A stretch of 64,000 nucleotides of DNA from Rhodeus uyekii (taxonomy: Eukaryota; Chordata; Actinopteri; Cypriniformes; Acheilognathidae). The notes below the pieces were generated by a model that saw nothing but the letters and a program-made list of their open reading frames with translations, was not told the origin of the DNA and did no database searches. Location: positions 547,501-611,500 of the forward strand of contig JAWRVZ010000157.1 of the NCBI GenBank assembly GCA_037043235.1, read 5' to 3'. Made by a program: the position numbers and the translations under genes. Of this stretch, positions 1 to 11,280 are shown one piece after another (position 1 is the stretch's first letter; every line of letters starts with the position of its first letter).

Positions 1-195
1 TAAACGCCCCGGCTGACAGCTCACGGATGTGCAGTCAGGTTACTCATGTCAAATGACCAATTAAAGGGGCTATCGAGGATGGCAGGCCTGCTCTAGTGCT
101 GTGGCCTCATGGGAGACCAATCAAACCAGAGCTCTATCACTCAAATGTAAACTGGATTCATTCATTAGCCATTTACCAGCCCTATCATTATTCAT

Positions 196-200
<5 letters not shown>

Positions 201-232
<32 letters not shown>
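201..232. repeat. (AG)16 microsatellite
   Basis: Uninterrupted AG dinucleotide run. The open frames across it (Arg-Glu repeats) are artefacts of the dinucleotide. Confidence 0.98.
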
Positions 233-235
<3 letters not shown>

Positions 236-311
236 CGGCACACACAGATACTCCTTCACACTGCAAAAACATTCAGATGCACTGATTTAATTCACTTTTT
301 TCACTTTCAAT

Positions 312-449
312 CTTGAAAATAAAGGGGGGAAGAACCATTTTTGTTTCCCCTAAGAACCTTTCAGTGAACCTTTGTGTGAAGAACATTTAAAAAATCTAAA
401 GAATCATATTTTTTTCATCAAGATTCCATGGAACCTTTATTTTTGAGTG
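312..449. mobile_element. Short MITE of the 'agaacctt' type
   Basis: The ends are approximate inverted repeats: cttgaaaataaagggg on the left and aacctttatttttgagtg on the right. Internal motifs such as gaacctttcagtgaac and ttccatggaaccttt match a very common teleost non-autonomous DNA element. It has no coding capacity. Boundaries are set by the inverted ends and are approximate. Confidence 0.6.
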
Positions 450-451
450 TA

Positions 452-1250
452 TTTACTGATCCGTTTTTAGTATTATTTTAAAAAACCCTTTGTATTTTAT
501 TAATTATCTTTTTGAACGGAAGGCCAAAACAAATTGTTGTGTTGCATTTCTATATCTCATAATACTGAAGTGCTGCCATTTATTTGTCAGTATTTCTACC
601 CAATAGAGAGATTATTTTCAATTGAAATGAGTCATTTTATTCAATCTCTGTGTGAAGGTGTGTGCATGTGGTGAGCGTTTTACAGCTGTTTCGAGTGGTG
701 TCCTCTATTCATTGATCACCCGTGTGAAGATTAGCGTCCCAAACCTCACGAGTGTGTACGGATCAGTGCTTGACCTCTGACCTCAAACGTGCTGGTTAAA
801 GACACTAATAGTATTTACTCATAGAGGGTGTAAATGCTCTAAACAGATCTGCTGTTACGGTTCTCAATGAAACACATCAGCATTCAGCTGCCTGACAACC
901 CGTCGGCGAATATCGGTTTATTTACATGCTTTTATATTCCTGTCTCGCTTGTTTCTGAGAGACTATAAATATCCCTGGTCCTTCGCATGAAGCCGTCTCC
1001 GGTGTGGTGGAAGAAGGAAATGCTGAGCTGAACTGTGACGTGGGCAGCGTTACACTATCAGAGCGATGCAGATATACACAGAATAATAGCACAATCTATT
1101 ATCTAAACTCTATCACGATTTACAGTCTGAATCAGAGGAAAAACGCTGAACCCAGGCTTTAAAGTCCACACGAAGCAACTCATGATGTATTTTATCAAAC
1201 AGTGTAGGGTGGGTCTCATGAACGAATATGAACGTGGTTGATTTATTAAA
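452..1250. other. No recognised feature
   Basis: Apparently single-copy A+T-rich DNA. I found no gene, RNA or repeat signature on either strand. Confidence 0.5.
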
Positions 1251-1253
1251 GCA

Positions 1254-3029
1254 ATACCAGTCAAATGTTTTTTTGAAAAGTCTCTTCTGCTCAGCAAAGC
1301 TGCATTTGTTTGATCAAAATTACAGTAAAACAGTGTAATATTATAACAGCTGTTTTCTATGTGAATATATAGTAAATTGTAATTTATTCCTGTGAATAAA
1401 GCTGAATTTATTAGATGATAAATACAGTAAAACAGTGTAATATTATATCAGTGTAAAACAGTTGTTTTCTATGTGAATATATAGTAAAGTGTCATTTATT
1501 CCTGTGATTAAAGCTGAATTTATTAGATTATAAATACAGTAAAACAGTGTAATATTATATCAGTGTAAAACAGCTGTTTTCTATGTGAATATATAGTAAA
1601 GTGTCATTTATTCCTGTGATTAAAGCTGAATTTATTAGATGATAAATACAGTAAAACAGTGTAATATTATATCAATGTAAAACAGCTGTTTTCTATGTGA
1701 ATATATAGTAAAGTGTCATTTATTCCTGTGAATAAAGCTGAATTTATTAGATGATAAATACAGTAAAACAGTGTAATATTATATCAGTGTAAAACAGCTG
1801 TTTATGTGAATATATAGTAAAGTGTCATTCATGTGAATAAAGCTGAATTTATTAGATGATAAATACAGTAAAACAGTGTAATATTATAGTGTAAAACAGC
1901 TGTTTTCTATGTGAATATATAGTAAAGTGTAATTTATTCCTGTGATTAAAGCTGAATTTATTAGATGATAAATACAGTAAAACAGTGTAATATTATATCA
2001 GTGTAAAACAGCTGTTTTCTATGTGAATATATAGTAAAGTGTAATTTATTCCTGTGATTAAAGCTGAATTTATTAGATGATAAATACAGTAAAACAGTGT
2101 AATATTATATCAGTGTAAAACAGCTGTTTTCTATGTGAATATATAGTAAAGTGTCATTTATTCCTGTGATTAAAGCTGAATTTATTAGATGATAAATACA
2201 GTAAAACAGTGTAATATTATATCAGTGTAAAACAGCTGTTTTCTATGTGAATATATAGTAAAGTGTAATTTATTCCTGTGAATAAAGCTGAATTTATTAG
2301 ATGATAAATACAGTAAAACAGTGTAATATTATATCAGTGTAAAACAGCTATTTTCTATGTGAATATATAGTAAAGTGTCATTTATTCCTGTGATTAAAGC
2401 TGAATTTATTAGATGATAAATACAGTAAAACAGTGTAATATTATATCAGTGTAAAACAGCTGTTTTCTATGTGAATATATAGTAAAGTGTCATTTATTCC
2501 TGAGATTAAAGCTGAATTTATTAGATGATAAATACAGTAAAACAGTGTAATATTATATCAGTGTAAAACAGCTGTTTTCTATGTGAATATATAGTAAAGT
2601 GTAATTTATTCCTGTGAATAAAGCTGAATTTATTAGATGATAAATACAGTAAAACAGTGTAATATTATATCAGTGTAAAACAGCTGTTTTCTATGTGAAT
2701 ATATAGTAAATTGTCATTTATTCAAGTATTTTCAGCATCATTACTCCAGTCTTCAGTGTCACATGAAACTTCATGTGACATCATTCTAAAATGATTTGCT
2801 ACTCAATAAATATTTATCAATGTTGACCAAAATTCATATTTTTGTGGAAACCGTCATACATTATATTTTTCAGGATTATTTGATGAATACAGTAAAAAAA
2901 AGCATTTATTTAATAATATTTTGTAACATTACAAATGTCTTTACTGTCAATGTAATGCATCCTTGATGAATAAAAGCATTCATTAGTTTTTTAAATCTTA
3001 CCAAGCCCTAACTTTTGAATGGTACTGTA
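1254..3029. mobile_element. Dispersed non-autonomous DNA element, internally expanded
   Basis: The left end (accagtcaaatgttttttt, then agcaaagctgcatttgtttg) and the right end (cttttgaatggtactgta, preceded by cagcatcattactccagtc and atgcatccttgatgaataaaag) match the two halves of one of the most abundant teleost dispersed repeats. The ends are imperfect inverted repeats. Its usual length is several hundred bases. This copy is about 1.8 kb because an internal segment has been tandemly amplified (annotated separately). No coding capacity. The family match is from memory. Confidence 0.75.
1320..2718. repeat. 112-bp tandem array, about 13 units
   Basis: The landmark gtgaatatatagtaaa recurs about 13 times, starting near 1361, 1473, 1586, 1698, 1804, 1911, 2021, 2133, 2244, 2358, 2470, 2581 and 2693, so the period is about 112 bp with a few units of 106-110. 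Each unit holds taaaacagtgtaatattata, a near-palindrome around acagctgttttc, and aaagctgaatttattaga. Units differ by only a few substitutions, which points to recent amplification or homogenisation. The array sits inside the repeat spanning 1254-3029. Confidence 0.95.
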
Positions 3030-3970
3030 TTTATTATGCATTAGTGTCTCCTGACAGACCGCCTTAATTGTGATCTGAATTGAATTTTTATTAATCCTCT
3101 GTACCTTCGGCACTTCTGAACATGTTTGACTTCTGTTGACAGTGTCCAGATATGAAGCTAATTGTAAAACTAATTGTTCTGTCACTCTTAAATAGATATA
3201 TCTGCATTATTTTGATAATTTATAGGACTTCATTTACATTTAATGATCAGGACTCAATATTGAATTTAATTACAACAAGCAATTTCATTTATAAACAGAG
3301 CGCATGTTATATACTCAAATGCTTTATTTCTGTAGTGCTTTATACAATAGAGATTGTTTCAAAGCAGCTTTAACAGTGATAGAAGGAAAATAATTTATTT
3401 TGGCTCTTGTTCTGCTGAAGTCTGTTTAGTGTTGATTCAGTTCCATTTGTAAATATCATCAATTATTAAATTAATACATTTTATCTTTAAAGCAGTTCTG
3501 CAAAAACTGATTTTTTTCTGCTTGTTTGGATATTTTTGATGCTAATTCTTTATAGAAGTTAAATAGAGGAAAAAGACTATAGATCGTAAAAAGACCTCAT
3601 GTAAAAATACCCTGTCTTTGGCCACAAATAGTTCCTACATTTTATCTTTCAAAGACTAGAAGTGAATTTTGCACACAATGGGAAGCACTCTAAATTTAGG
3701 CTTGAATGATTTATTTTTTCGATTGTAAAGAGAAATGCAGCGGTTGACGAGATCTAGTAGGACGTCTCTTTTCATGTCATCTCTGGTTGAAATCAAACCC
3801 AGTCTAAAAATAATCCAGTGCTCTGTGCTAATTGTGTGGATGATAATAAACACACAAAGAGCATTAACAGTGCGATATTTAATGAGTGACAGCAACTCAT
3901 CCATCACAGCCTCTAACGAGCTGCTCGTCTGAGCTCAGATCTGCAGAAACCTCAATCACGCATGACCACA
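3030..3970. other. No recognised feature
   Basis: A+T-rich sequence with scattered short open frames of non-coding composition. Nothing I can support on either strand. Confidence 0.5.
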
Positions 3971-3977
3971 AAACCAC

Positions 3978-3983
3978 TGTGTC

Positions 3984-4015
<32 letters not shown>

Positions 4016-4225
4016 GTTGTGTGTGAGAGAGAAAGAGAGTGTGTGTGAGACAGAGAGTGTGTGAGAGAGAGAATGTGTGTACGTGTGTGTATGATAGATA
4101 GAGAGAGAGAGAGTGTGTGTTTGTGTGTGAGAGAGAGTGTGTGTGAGACAGAGAGTGTGAGAGAGAGAGAATGTGAGTACATGTATGTATGATAGATAGA
4201 TAAAGAGAGAGAGAGAGTGTGTGTT

Positions 4226-4256
<31 letters not shown>

Positions 4257-4347
4257 ATGTGTCTGTGTGTGTGAGAGAGAGAGAGAGAGAGTGTGTTTGT
4301 GTGTGAGAGAGAGTGTGTGTGAGACAGAGAGTGTGAGAAAGAGAGAG

Positions 4348-4393
<46 letters not shown>

Positions 4394-4438
4394 AAAGAGA
4401 GAGAGTGTGTGTGTGTGTGTGTGAGAAAGAGAGAGAGA

Positions 4439-4523
<85 letters not shown>

Positions 4524-4535
4524 TGTGTGTGTGTT
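3978..4535. repeat. Compound (TG)n/(AG)n tract with a higher-order pattern
   Basis: About 550 bp of alternating blocks of tg and ag dinucleotides. The left half repeats a larger module (gtgtgtgagacagagagtgt, followed by agagagagaatgtg and tatgatagatagag), seen near 4040-4110, 4130-4215 and 4300-4350. The 206-residue His/Thr/Ser/Leu frame on the minus strand is only this repeat read as protein. Confidence 0.95.
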
Positions 4536-5847
4536 TATAGTTGCCAGATATTGAACTGAACTGAATCAACATTGAACTGACTCAAGCTGAGTAGAGCTGC
4601 TTCACAGCGGCTCAATCTGCTCCCTATAGTTCACTATTCACAGCGATGATCCTTCCAGTGCGCCGAAACACTCCCACAATGCACTGCAAAACCAGGGATG
4701 TTCCTATGTATGCCACTATGTTCCCTTAACGGACGCTCTGAAGCGTGAAACATAAATCTCACAAACCAACCACAAATACACCTCACAACGGGATCAATGT
4801 TTTGAAAAACAAACCATTAAAACCATAATCATTTACAGCTGATGTGTAACAATCAAAGCATTTATCATGTGCTTAAATAGCATTACAGAACATAATATCA
4901 GTTTTGCTGTTGCTCATAAATACGAGTAGTGAGAAATAAAGTCATCAGTGAGTCAGGGTCCTTCCTAGTGTACACTATTCACAATCTCGGGAGCTGATTG
5001 AGACGCACCCTTTGTCTCTGCATCATTGATTATTTTATTTATGTTATTGATTTCATTAATCAATGCAATAGAAATAAATTTGGCTTGATATGGTTTTTAT
5101 CTGCAAGCATGCAAATGATCGATCCCAGCGTGTGCCGTGCGATCGGCAGCTGCAGTGAGGGAATGAAGGAGGAGGAGCCCATCTCTCCTGCTGCTCTGCT
5201 CTTCACTGACACTCGTTCGCTCAGGGCCTTTCATCCTCCAGCCCAGAGTCAAACTACAGGCCTGGGGACGTGTTTCAGGGTTTTTCATGATGCCATTGAG
5301 AACGTAGTCGAGGCCCAAGCATTTAAGAGAGGAAAATACACAGATCTAATTAAACCACAAATTAAGGAATGTAAAGATGCCATAAAAAAATCTTACTATA
5401 ATACTTGTCTTTTATCTGTAAATATGCAATGGCTCATCAGTTACACATACTTATTAACTCATCTTTAAAGACTTAACTAGCTTAACTAACTAGCCTTATT
5501 TCACTGAAATAACACACAACAAAATGATCATTGTGTGTGAGAGTGAAAATCTGATCATTTAAATAGGTCTGAGGTGATCAATTGAACATTGATTGTAAAA
5601 ATGATGATTTTTTTAATAGTGATATTTTATTTGATCAAAATGATTGACCGAATGAACTCGTTTATCTTCTATTGCAGCGTTTTAGACACTCATGTTTTAC
5701 CAACAACTGTTGCATATTAACTCTATAAAGCCTGCTGTGTCATATTTGATAAGTGATTTCTAAGGCCTCTAAATTATCAATACGATTAAAACTTTTTGAT
5801 CATAAAAATTGCATTGGTTTACAATATAACCTATCATAATTTCATCT
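4536..5847. other. No recognised feature
   Basis: Unique-looking DNA. The longest frame (4998-5468, 156 codons) does not resemble a known protein and has no exon signals I can defend, so it is not annotated. Confidence 0.5.
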
Positions 5848-6000
5848 TACATTTACACATTTTGCAGACGCTTTTATCCAAAGAGACTTACATTGCGCAT
5901 TCAAGGAACACATTAAATCAGTTCTTGCTTTCCCTGGGATCAAACCCATGACCTTAGCGTTGCAAGCGCCAATGCTCTACTGATTGAGCTACAGGAAAGC
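5848..6000 (-). mobile_element. tRNA-derived SINE with L2-type tail (HAmo-like)
   Basis: Read on the minus strand it has a tRNA-like head (gctttcctgtagctcaatca then tagagcattgg = A box; gggtttgatccc = B box), a spacer (agcaagaactgatttaatg), and a tail gtctctttggataaaagcgt then ctgcaaaatgtg shared with L2 LINEs. This fits the cyprinid SINEs mobilised by L2 partners. The copy is nearly complete and moderately diverged. It is not a functional tRNA gene. Confidence 0.85.
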
Positions 6001-7335
6001 TGGTCTTCTTCTTGTCCATGTAAATATCGGAATCTGCAGAAATTTGCATATTTGAATAAAACTAGATTTTGTCTGATTTCAATAAACATTTCCATAAAAA
6101 AGCACTATTATTTCACGTCAGGCTTTACAGGGTGAATGATTTCGAAATCGTTTTGTTTTGGAAAGTGCATTCAGAAATCGTTTGGTTTTAACTTGGCTTT
6201 TCTTTTTACTTTATGCACTAAATGTTTTGTCATGAAGGTTCCTTTGATTCAAATCCATTTATATATATGAGAAATATGACCTCATTTTCAGATCCATCTT
6301 GGTTCTTTTTATGGATGAATCCTTTCTGCTTGTCTTGGTCTCATATTATTATCATTATTATTAAAAGCATCCACTAAATGACTAAATGTGAAGGAACAAG
6401 ACACATTTCTCAAGCCTCTCGCTCAGGAAGCCTCATTTCCTGACGGCTTTAATCATGTGTCAATATGAAAATAAGAGGTGTCAGGGGATAATGGTCAAGG
6501 AGGAGGAGCGTGGGGTCTTTAAGAGCCGTGAGGGCGTCCGTCGGCTCCTCTAATGGAGCCCCGAGCGCGGCGGTGTCGCTCCTGTCAACAGCCCCTGTTT
6601 TAAGCCAGTTGTTGCCTTCCAGTCAAGCCTGTAATTCTGTGCCATTAAAAGTGCCGGCTGGGGAGGTGAACTGCTTCCCAGTGGTGTCAACAAATGCCCT
6701 CCTCCTCCAAACCTCCTTCCCTACACTTTCTCTCAGGAAACTTTGGCATGTCTTGAAGGCATAACGACTGGTTGTCACTCCAGCCGTCATAAAGTCAATC
6801 ACAGGTAGAATTACAGAGCCATCAATGTTGGGCGCGCTCCTGATTCCCGCCTGCCCTCGAGTTTGGAGGAGTGTTTGAAAGCGAAGGCTGGTGACGTTGT
6901 CCTGCTGTTGTTACACCGCGGTGGGACGGTTGTGTGCAGTCTGGTTCTTGTCTCATGTAGTTCACTAATAATGTTCCGTTTAGGGACAATCAAAGCAGAA
7001 TAATAAACCAACGCTGAATACATCAACAGTAAATGTGAGTAGAGGTTATAGTTTTTGTTTCCTAAAAGAAAGAAGTGATTCTGAAACGAGTCGTCAATCT
7101 CACTTCCTGCTGAACCTGCTTGTAGCTCATTAACATAATGCCAGCCTCTGGTGTTGATTGGCTGAACCGCGTCTGCTTTGCCCCGCCCTCAAACTCTGTA
7201 GTTGTTTCAGTAGTCCTTCACATGTCTTCAAAATACTGAAAGTCATGCAACCAAAGATACAAAACCTTTATAAAGAGATAGTAAATGTAATCCATATGAA
7301 TCCATACCGCTTTATGGCTTCACTGTGTCTGAGTG
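6001..7335. other. No recognised feature
   Basis: Apparently unique DNA. The 6500-6960 stretch is more G+C-rich and could hold a conserved non-coding element, but I cannot assign it. Confidence 0.4.
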
Positions 7336-7337
7336 TA

Positions 7338-7717
7338 CAGAAGTGGCCAAAAAAAATTCACATCTTCATCCTTAATTCAAATATTATTAACAACGTGTCA
7401 AAGATTTTGTTACGCAACATCATTTTTGGCCAGGCTGTCATACACAGAAATGATGAGAGTTATTAAATGAATATTAAATATGAATAACTGATTATGTTGT
7501 TGTCAGGTTTTTTTTTTTTTTTTGCATAGTAAAATAAAACCTGTAGCCGTGGTTTGACTTTTTTGGGTAAACACTTTTGTTAGATAAATACCATAACCAA
7601 ATTCATTTTTTTGTCCTTCCCTTTAAAATATTTTCCTCATACTTTGATGATTTAATCAAACTTGTAGGGTCAATTAAAACAAATATCCCTTCTAGACATC
7701 ACGTTTGGCCACTACTG
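7338..7717. mobile_element. Tc1-like MITE (CAGnAGTGGCCAAA ends)
   Basis: The left end reads ta-cagaagtggccaaaa and the right end reads ttttggccactactg in degraded form (gtttggccactactg), giving imperfect terminal inverted repeats. The left flank is TA, the Tc1/mariner target; the right flank is TT, probably a mutated TA. About 380 bp, A+T-rich, with no transposase. Confidence 0.6.
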
Positions 7718-8527
7718 TTTATGTGAATAACAGCTTTAAACCTTTAAATATATTAAATCTGTTCATCACACAAAGCGGTCTTGGATTAAACCACTTTTAC
7801 AATGTCTTTATGTACTTTTTGAAGTGTCCATGTTTTGGACTTTCAGTGGAGGGACAGAAATCTCTCGGGTTTAAATGATCTTGATTTGTGTTTCAAAGTC
7901 TTAACTTTCATTTTTGGTGCAACTAACACTTTAAGCTCTGTACATTCTTCATTTAGACAGTCATTCGACTGAAGAACATTTGTCTGGACTTCCTTTATCT
8001 GTCTAGTTCCACATCTTAAGATCATCTCACTTCTAAAACAAAGGAACATGTTTATAGATGCGTGTTTGGCTGAGACTAAAGCAGGTCTCGTGTTGTTCCC
8101 TGTTCACTGTATGTGGTGTTGTGTGAGCCGCGGCAGATAAACATGAGTCCGTACCGCGGTACGTTCATCCTGCCACGGCTGTGAGAGATCTAGAAATGGG
8201 AAACACCTGTGGCTGAGCGAGGCGGAGCCCTGCGGATTTCCCAACGTCCCACAGCGGTGGCTGGACCGGCGTGACCAATGGATGAACAACGAGGAAGCTT
8301 TGCCCTGTAAAAATGTCCAAATCTGCTCTTCTCAGTTTGCTGTCAAGTGACAAACAGCTCAAAAGTCTCCACAATTTAGGCTAGTTTACAAAGTTTCCAG
8401 GCCCTCAAACATCTGAAAAGAGAAACACAAAGACCAACTGCAGTGCAAAAACACTTTTTTCTTTTTTCAAAGTTGTTATTATAGTACGTTTGACATAAAA
8501 ATACTATTTGAATTTCCGTTTTTCTAC
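7718..8527. other. Unassigned DNA with a CpG-containing palindrome
   Basis: Mostly unique-looking sequence. It includes a perfect 14-bp palindrome, cgtaccgcggtacg, at 8150-8163. No coding signal. Confidence 0.5.
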
Positions 8528-8569
8528 TATTTAATCTTTAATTCAGCGTGTTACTTCTTATTCTGAGGC
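8528..8569 (+). repeat. 42-bp direct repeat, copy 1
   Basis: This segment (tatttaatctttaattcag, then gtgtta, then ttcttattctgaggc) recurs at 9068-9109 with two mismatches, exactly 540 bp downstream. Weaker similarity continues past it (aaagagtcacttg here, aaagagtcgctta there). Confidence 0.9.
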
Positions 8570-8639
8570 AGAAACAAGCTTAAAGAGTCACTTGCTGTTT
8601 TCTTGCAATTGTTTGTCTGTCGTGCTTTGGGATGGGGAT

Positions 8640-8819
8640 GCGGCAGCTCTCGCTGCTCCTTGGGAAACGTAAGAATGATATGTGCTTTCACTTCAGAGAG
8701 TCTCCAGAAGTCTCCAATAACTCCAGGTAAAGTTGTTAGATTTGTCGCTTGCCGCTTTTTTTTAAATTTGTGCTAGAGTGGTTAAATATAGCGTCAAAGG
8801 CGCTAAGTTGGCAACACTG
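8640..8819 (-). mobile_element. hAT-type element fragment ending in gccaacactg
   Basis: The right end, gctaagttggcaacactg, is a hAT-like terminus (CAGTGTTGCCAAC when read inward). The internal phrases (tatagcgtcaaaggcgctaa, ctccagaagtctccaataac) match a common teleost element whose sequence repeats 'tagcgac' motifs. No matching left terminus is visible, so it is truncated. Confidence 0.5.
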
Positions 8820-9019
8820 ACCGTGATCCACGTGCAACGCGAACTCAGCGCATGCGCAGTGAACGCTCAGTCACGAAATAACCATGTGAAGTGGTGATTT
8901 TTTCCCTCTTTTGTGCTCGAGATATGAGATTTCGGCGACGTAAATGAATCGACATAACCCACAAGAAAATGCTAAGACAAATAGGGAGTTTGGCGGTTCC
9001 ACTTCAAAAACGTCGACAT

Positions 9020-9065
9020 TACAGTACTGGCGAGTTCACCGTGAGTCGAGATAAGTGAACTCCAC
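9020..9065 (-). mobile_element. Possible Tigger-type terminus
   Basis: The sequence ending at 9065-9068 reads, on the minus strand, tacagtggagttcacttatc. This resembles the terminal inverted repeats of the Tigger elements elsewhere in this window. No opposite terminus was found, so this is only a fragment call. Confidence 0.35.
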
Positions 9066-9067
9066 TG

Positions 9068-9109
9068 TATTTAATCTTTAATTCAGAGTGTTATTTCTTA
9101 TTCTGAGGC
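9068..9109 (+). repeat. 42-bp direct repeat, copy 2
   Basis: Second copy of the segment at 8528-8569, with two mismatches. It begins immediately after a Tigger-like terminus (actccactgta). Confidence 0.9.
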
Positions 9110-9837
9110 TGCATTTTTTAAGTGTTTTTTTAAGGTTCGGAAAAGTGTGGCAGTTTCTCAGCGAGGCTGTTTCAAAGAGTCGCTTACCTCATTGTCAAGT
9201 CAGATTACATCAGGGTTTGTGGGAAAATCAGTCAAACATCCCACGACAAACACAGACTGAACATGTTCAGCGGCTGAAAACAAACAGCGTCAGGGTTGTA
9301 AGCTGCTGTTTGTTGAGGAAGCGTGAGCGAGTCTTCCGTGTGTGTTTTTGCAGTGCTGTTCTTCACGGGGCTGAAGGTTATTGAAATAAATATTCCAGCT
9401 CTGTATTTGAGTGCTGTAGTGTTTAAAGATGGTGTCAAACAAATGTGCTCTCCTCCAGACGAGCTCTACAAAGCTGTGCTGTGAATGGAGGCCGTCTCGC
9501 TGGAGGACGTTGTGATTAAAAACACTCGTGTCCTCAGCAGGCCCACTCGCTTCAAAGCTCAACCAAAGCCAAGAAAAGACGTTTTTATCTTCCCTCTGTG
9601 ATATTCGAAGGCTTATTTTCTGTGCAGGAACACAATCTGTTTCTGTACACCACAAATCCAGCGATGTATAACACCTCAAGCACAGCATTAGGACTCGATG
9701 AGTTCCCTAGAATGGCGTCACATGGAGTTTCTGTGCTTAAAAGGGCCTGTTTCTGTCCATTTTTGGGGTTTTGCTTTTGACAAAGTAGACATACTTTAAT
9801 GTTGAACAAACACATACATGCAGCACCTCTGTTCCCG
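9110..9837. other. No recognised feature
   Basis: Overlapping open frames on both strands near 9290-9780 lack recognisable domains. I annotate no gene here. Confidence 0.4.
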
Positions 9838-9950
9838 GTCTGTTTGAGTTCCTACAAATCCCCGCCTTACAAAAAGCCCAGCATGCTCTGATTGGCCAGC
9901 TGACCAAGTGCGTTGTGATTGGTCAACCACCTGAAGCATCCGAATGCGAT
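9838..9950 (+). mobile_element. Fragment of a dispersed repeat (copies at 23.1 and 37.6 kb)
   Basis: It shares the motif block catgctctgattggccagct followed by gttgtgattggtcaacc with the fuller copies at 23132-23646 and 37560-38069. Only the middle of the element survives. Confidence 0.55.
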
Positions 9951-10266
9951 GACGTCATACTTAAAAAAACAAAGTAGGCTAAAGTCAAACGGATCACGAT
10001 TTTTGTTATGTTTGGGCAATAATTTTTTGAATTTAGCATTAGCACAATCAGCTCTATCATTAAACGTTTTGATGCGCTAAACTTTTTTTTTGCAAAGAAA
10101 AACCTTGGCTAGTGACAATCCAATTAGGATATTATGATGACTTGAATCATGACTCGTATAAATCAAACTGCGTCGCTGAACTGACATAAAACAGAGGTCT
10201 GTGAGATATTTCTTCCAGATTCTAACTTTCTTTTTTTTAAACATTTTTCTAACAAGTATTTATGTA

Positions 10267-10899
10267 CAGTAGTACCTCAAGATACGAAAGGCTCAACTTA
10301 CGAAAAATCCAAGTTACGAAAGCAAAGACGAAAAATTTTACTGCTCTACATACGAAAAGTTTTCAAGATACGAAAAGTTTCTGAAAGTCTGAGATTCGCC
10401 CCATAACAATTTTGAAACTCGTGCCGCACGCCGCCATCTTAGTTATAGTAGACTCGCCACCATCCTCCTGCTCTCCCATTGGTTCCTGATGCTAGCCAAG
10501 CCATGAGATCCTTCTCTCTAATTGGACAGCATCCCTCCCATCATGCATCTTCTATACGTACGTGCTGGCGTGCTTTAGCTCAGCCACTCCGCACCCGAAA
10601 CTTTACATTTTTATGTGTTTTCGTAAAGTTAAGTGTACGTACGTTATCTGCCGTTTGTCCTCCTCTTCCTCTGCCGCCACTTTCGGAGATAGCCTCACTC
10701 GAAAGGTAAGCTTCGACGTTTTACGTTATTTCATTGTTTATAGGTCAATTTAGCTTTATTATGAAATTTAATGGGGTGTTTTTGGAGGGCTTGGAAAGGA
10801 TTAGCCATTTTACATGTAAAATGTGTTCAGAGATACGAAAAACTCATTATACGAAGGCCGCCTCGGAACGGATTAATTTCGTATCTCGAGGTACCACTG
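10267..10899. mobile_element. Non-autonomous Tigger (pogo-type) element
   Basis: The left terminus cagtagtacctcaagatacg and the right terminus cgtatctcgaggtaccactg form terminal inverted repeats, flanked by TA on both sides (10265-10266 and 10900-10901). The left subterminal region repeats 'tacgaaa' motifs and the right one has gaacggattaatttcg. At 633 bp it lacks a transposase. Its middle resembles the copy at 27762-28389 (ctctcctattggtcagcatc there, attggacagcatccctccc here), so both derive from one deleted family. Confidence 0.85.
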
Positions 10900-10901
10900 T
10901 A

Positions 10902-11189
10902 TTTTCAAGGCAAAACTTTTTCATGTTTATGGTATGACATGCTTTTTGATGACTACAATTTGATTAAACCATTAAAACTGAATCTACAGTGACACAAATG
11001 GACAAAGGCAGAATTTGGAAAGGAATATGTGTTGCGTGGCATTTTAAATTCATATCACAGCATGAGTCCTGACTGAATACTCAGCTCTAAGAAGTAGAAA
11101 TGAAAGCCCTGATATACTTCAAGCGAAATCAAACTGGTGTGACGTCATTTCAAATAAAATCACGCCGCTTGCAGCATTGAAGGTACAGA
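10902..11189. other. No recognised feature
   Basis: A+T-rich sequence between a Tigger element and a SINE fragment. Nothing supportable. Confidence 0.5.
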
Positions 11190-11280
11190 TTGACATAAGT
11201 TCTTGCTTTTCCCTGAGAATCGAACCCATGACCTTGGCGTTGCAAGCACCACGCTCTGCTGTTTCAGTTACAGGAAAACC
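11190..11280 (-). mobile_element. SINE head fragment (HAmo-like)
   Basis: On the minus strand it carries the same tRNA-like head as the element at 5848-6000 (caacgccaaggtcatgggtt then cgattctcaggg). It stops after the 'gcaagaact' spacer, so the L2-type tail is missing. Confidence 0.75.

Noticed and set aside
1320..2718. CRISPR-like or satellite-centromere array
   Set aside because: Tandem units of about 112 bp without unique spacers, in vertebrate DNA inside a transposon. Thirteen units are too few for a centromeric array.
3952..4572. 206-codon frame with His-Thr and Ser-Leu repeats
   Set aside because: Product of the (TG)/(AG) microsatellite, with no non-repetitive coding portion.
4998..5468. 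156-codon open frame
   Set aside because: No recognisable domain, no promoter or splice evidence, and the composition changes abruptly along the frame.
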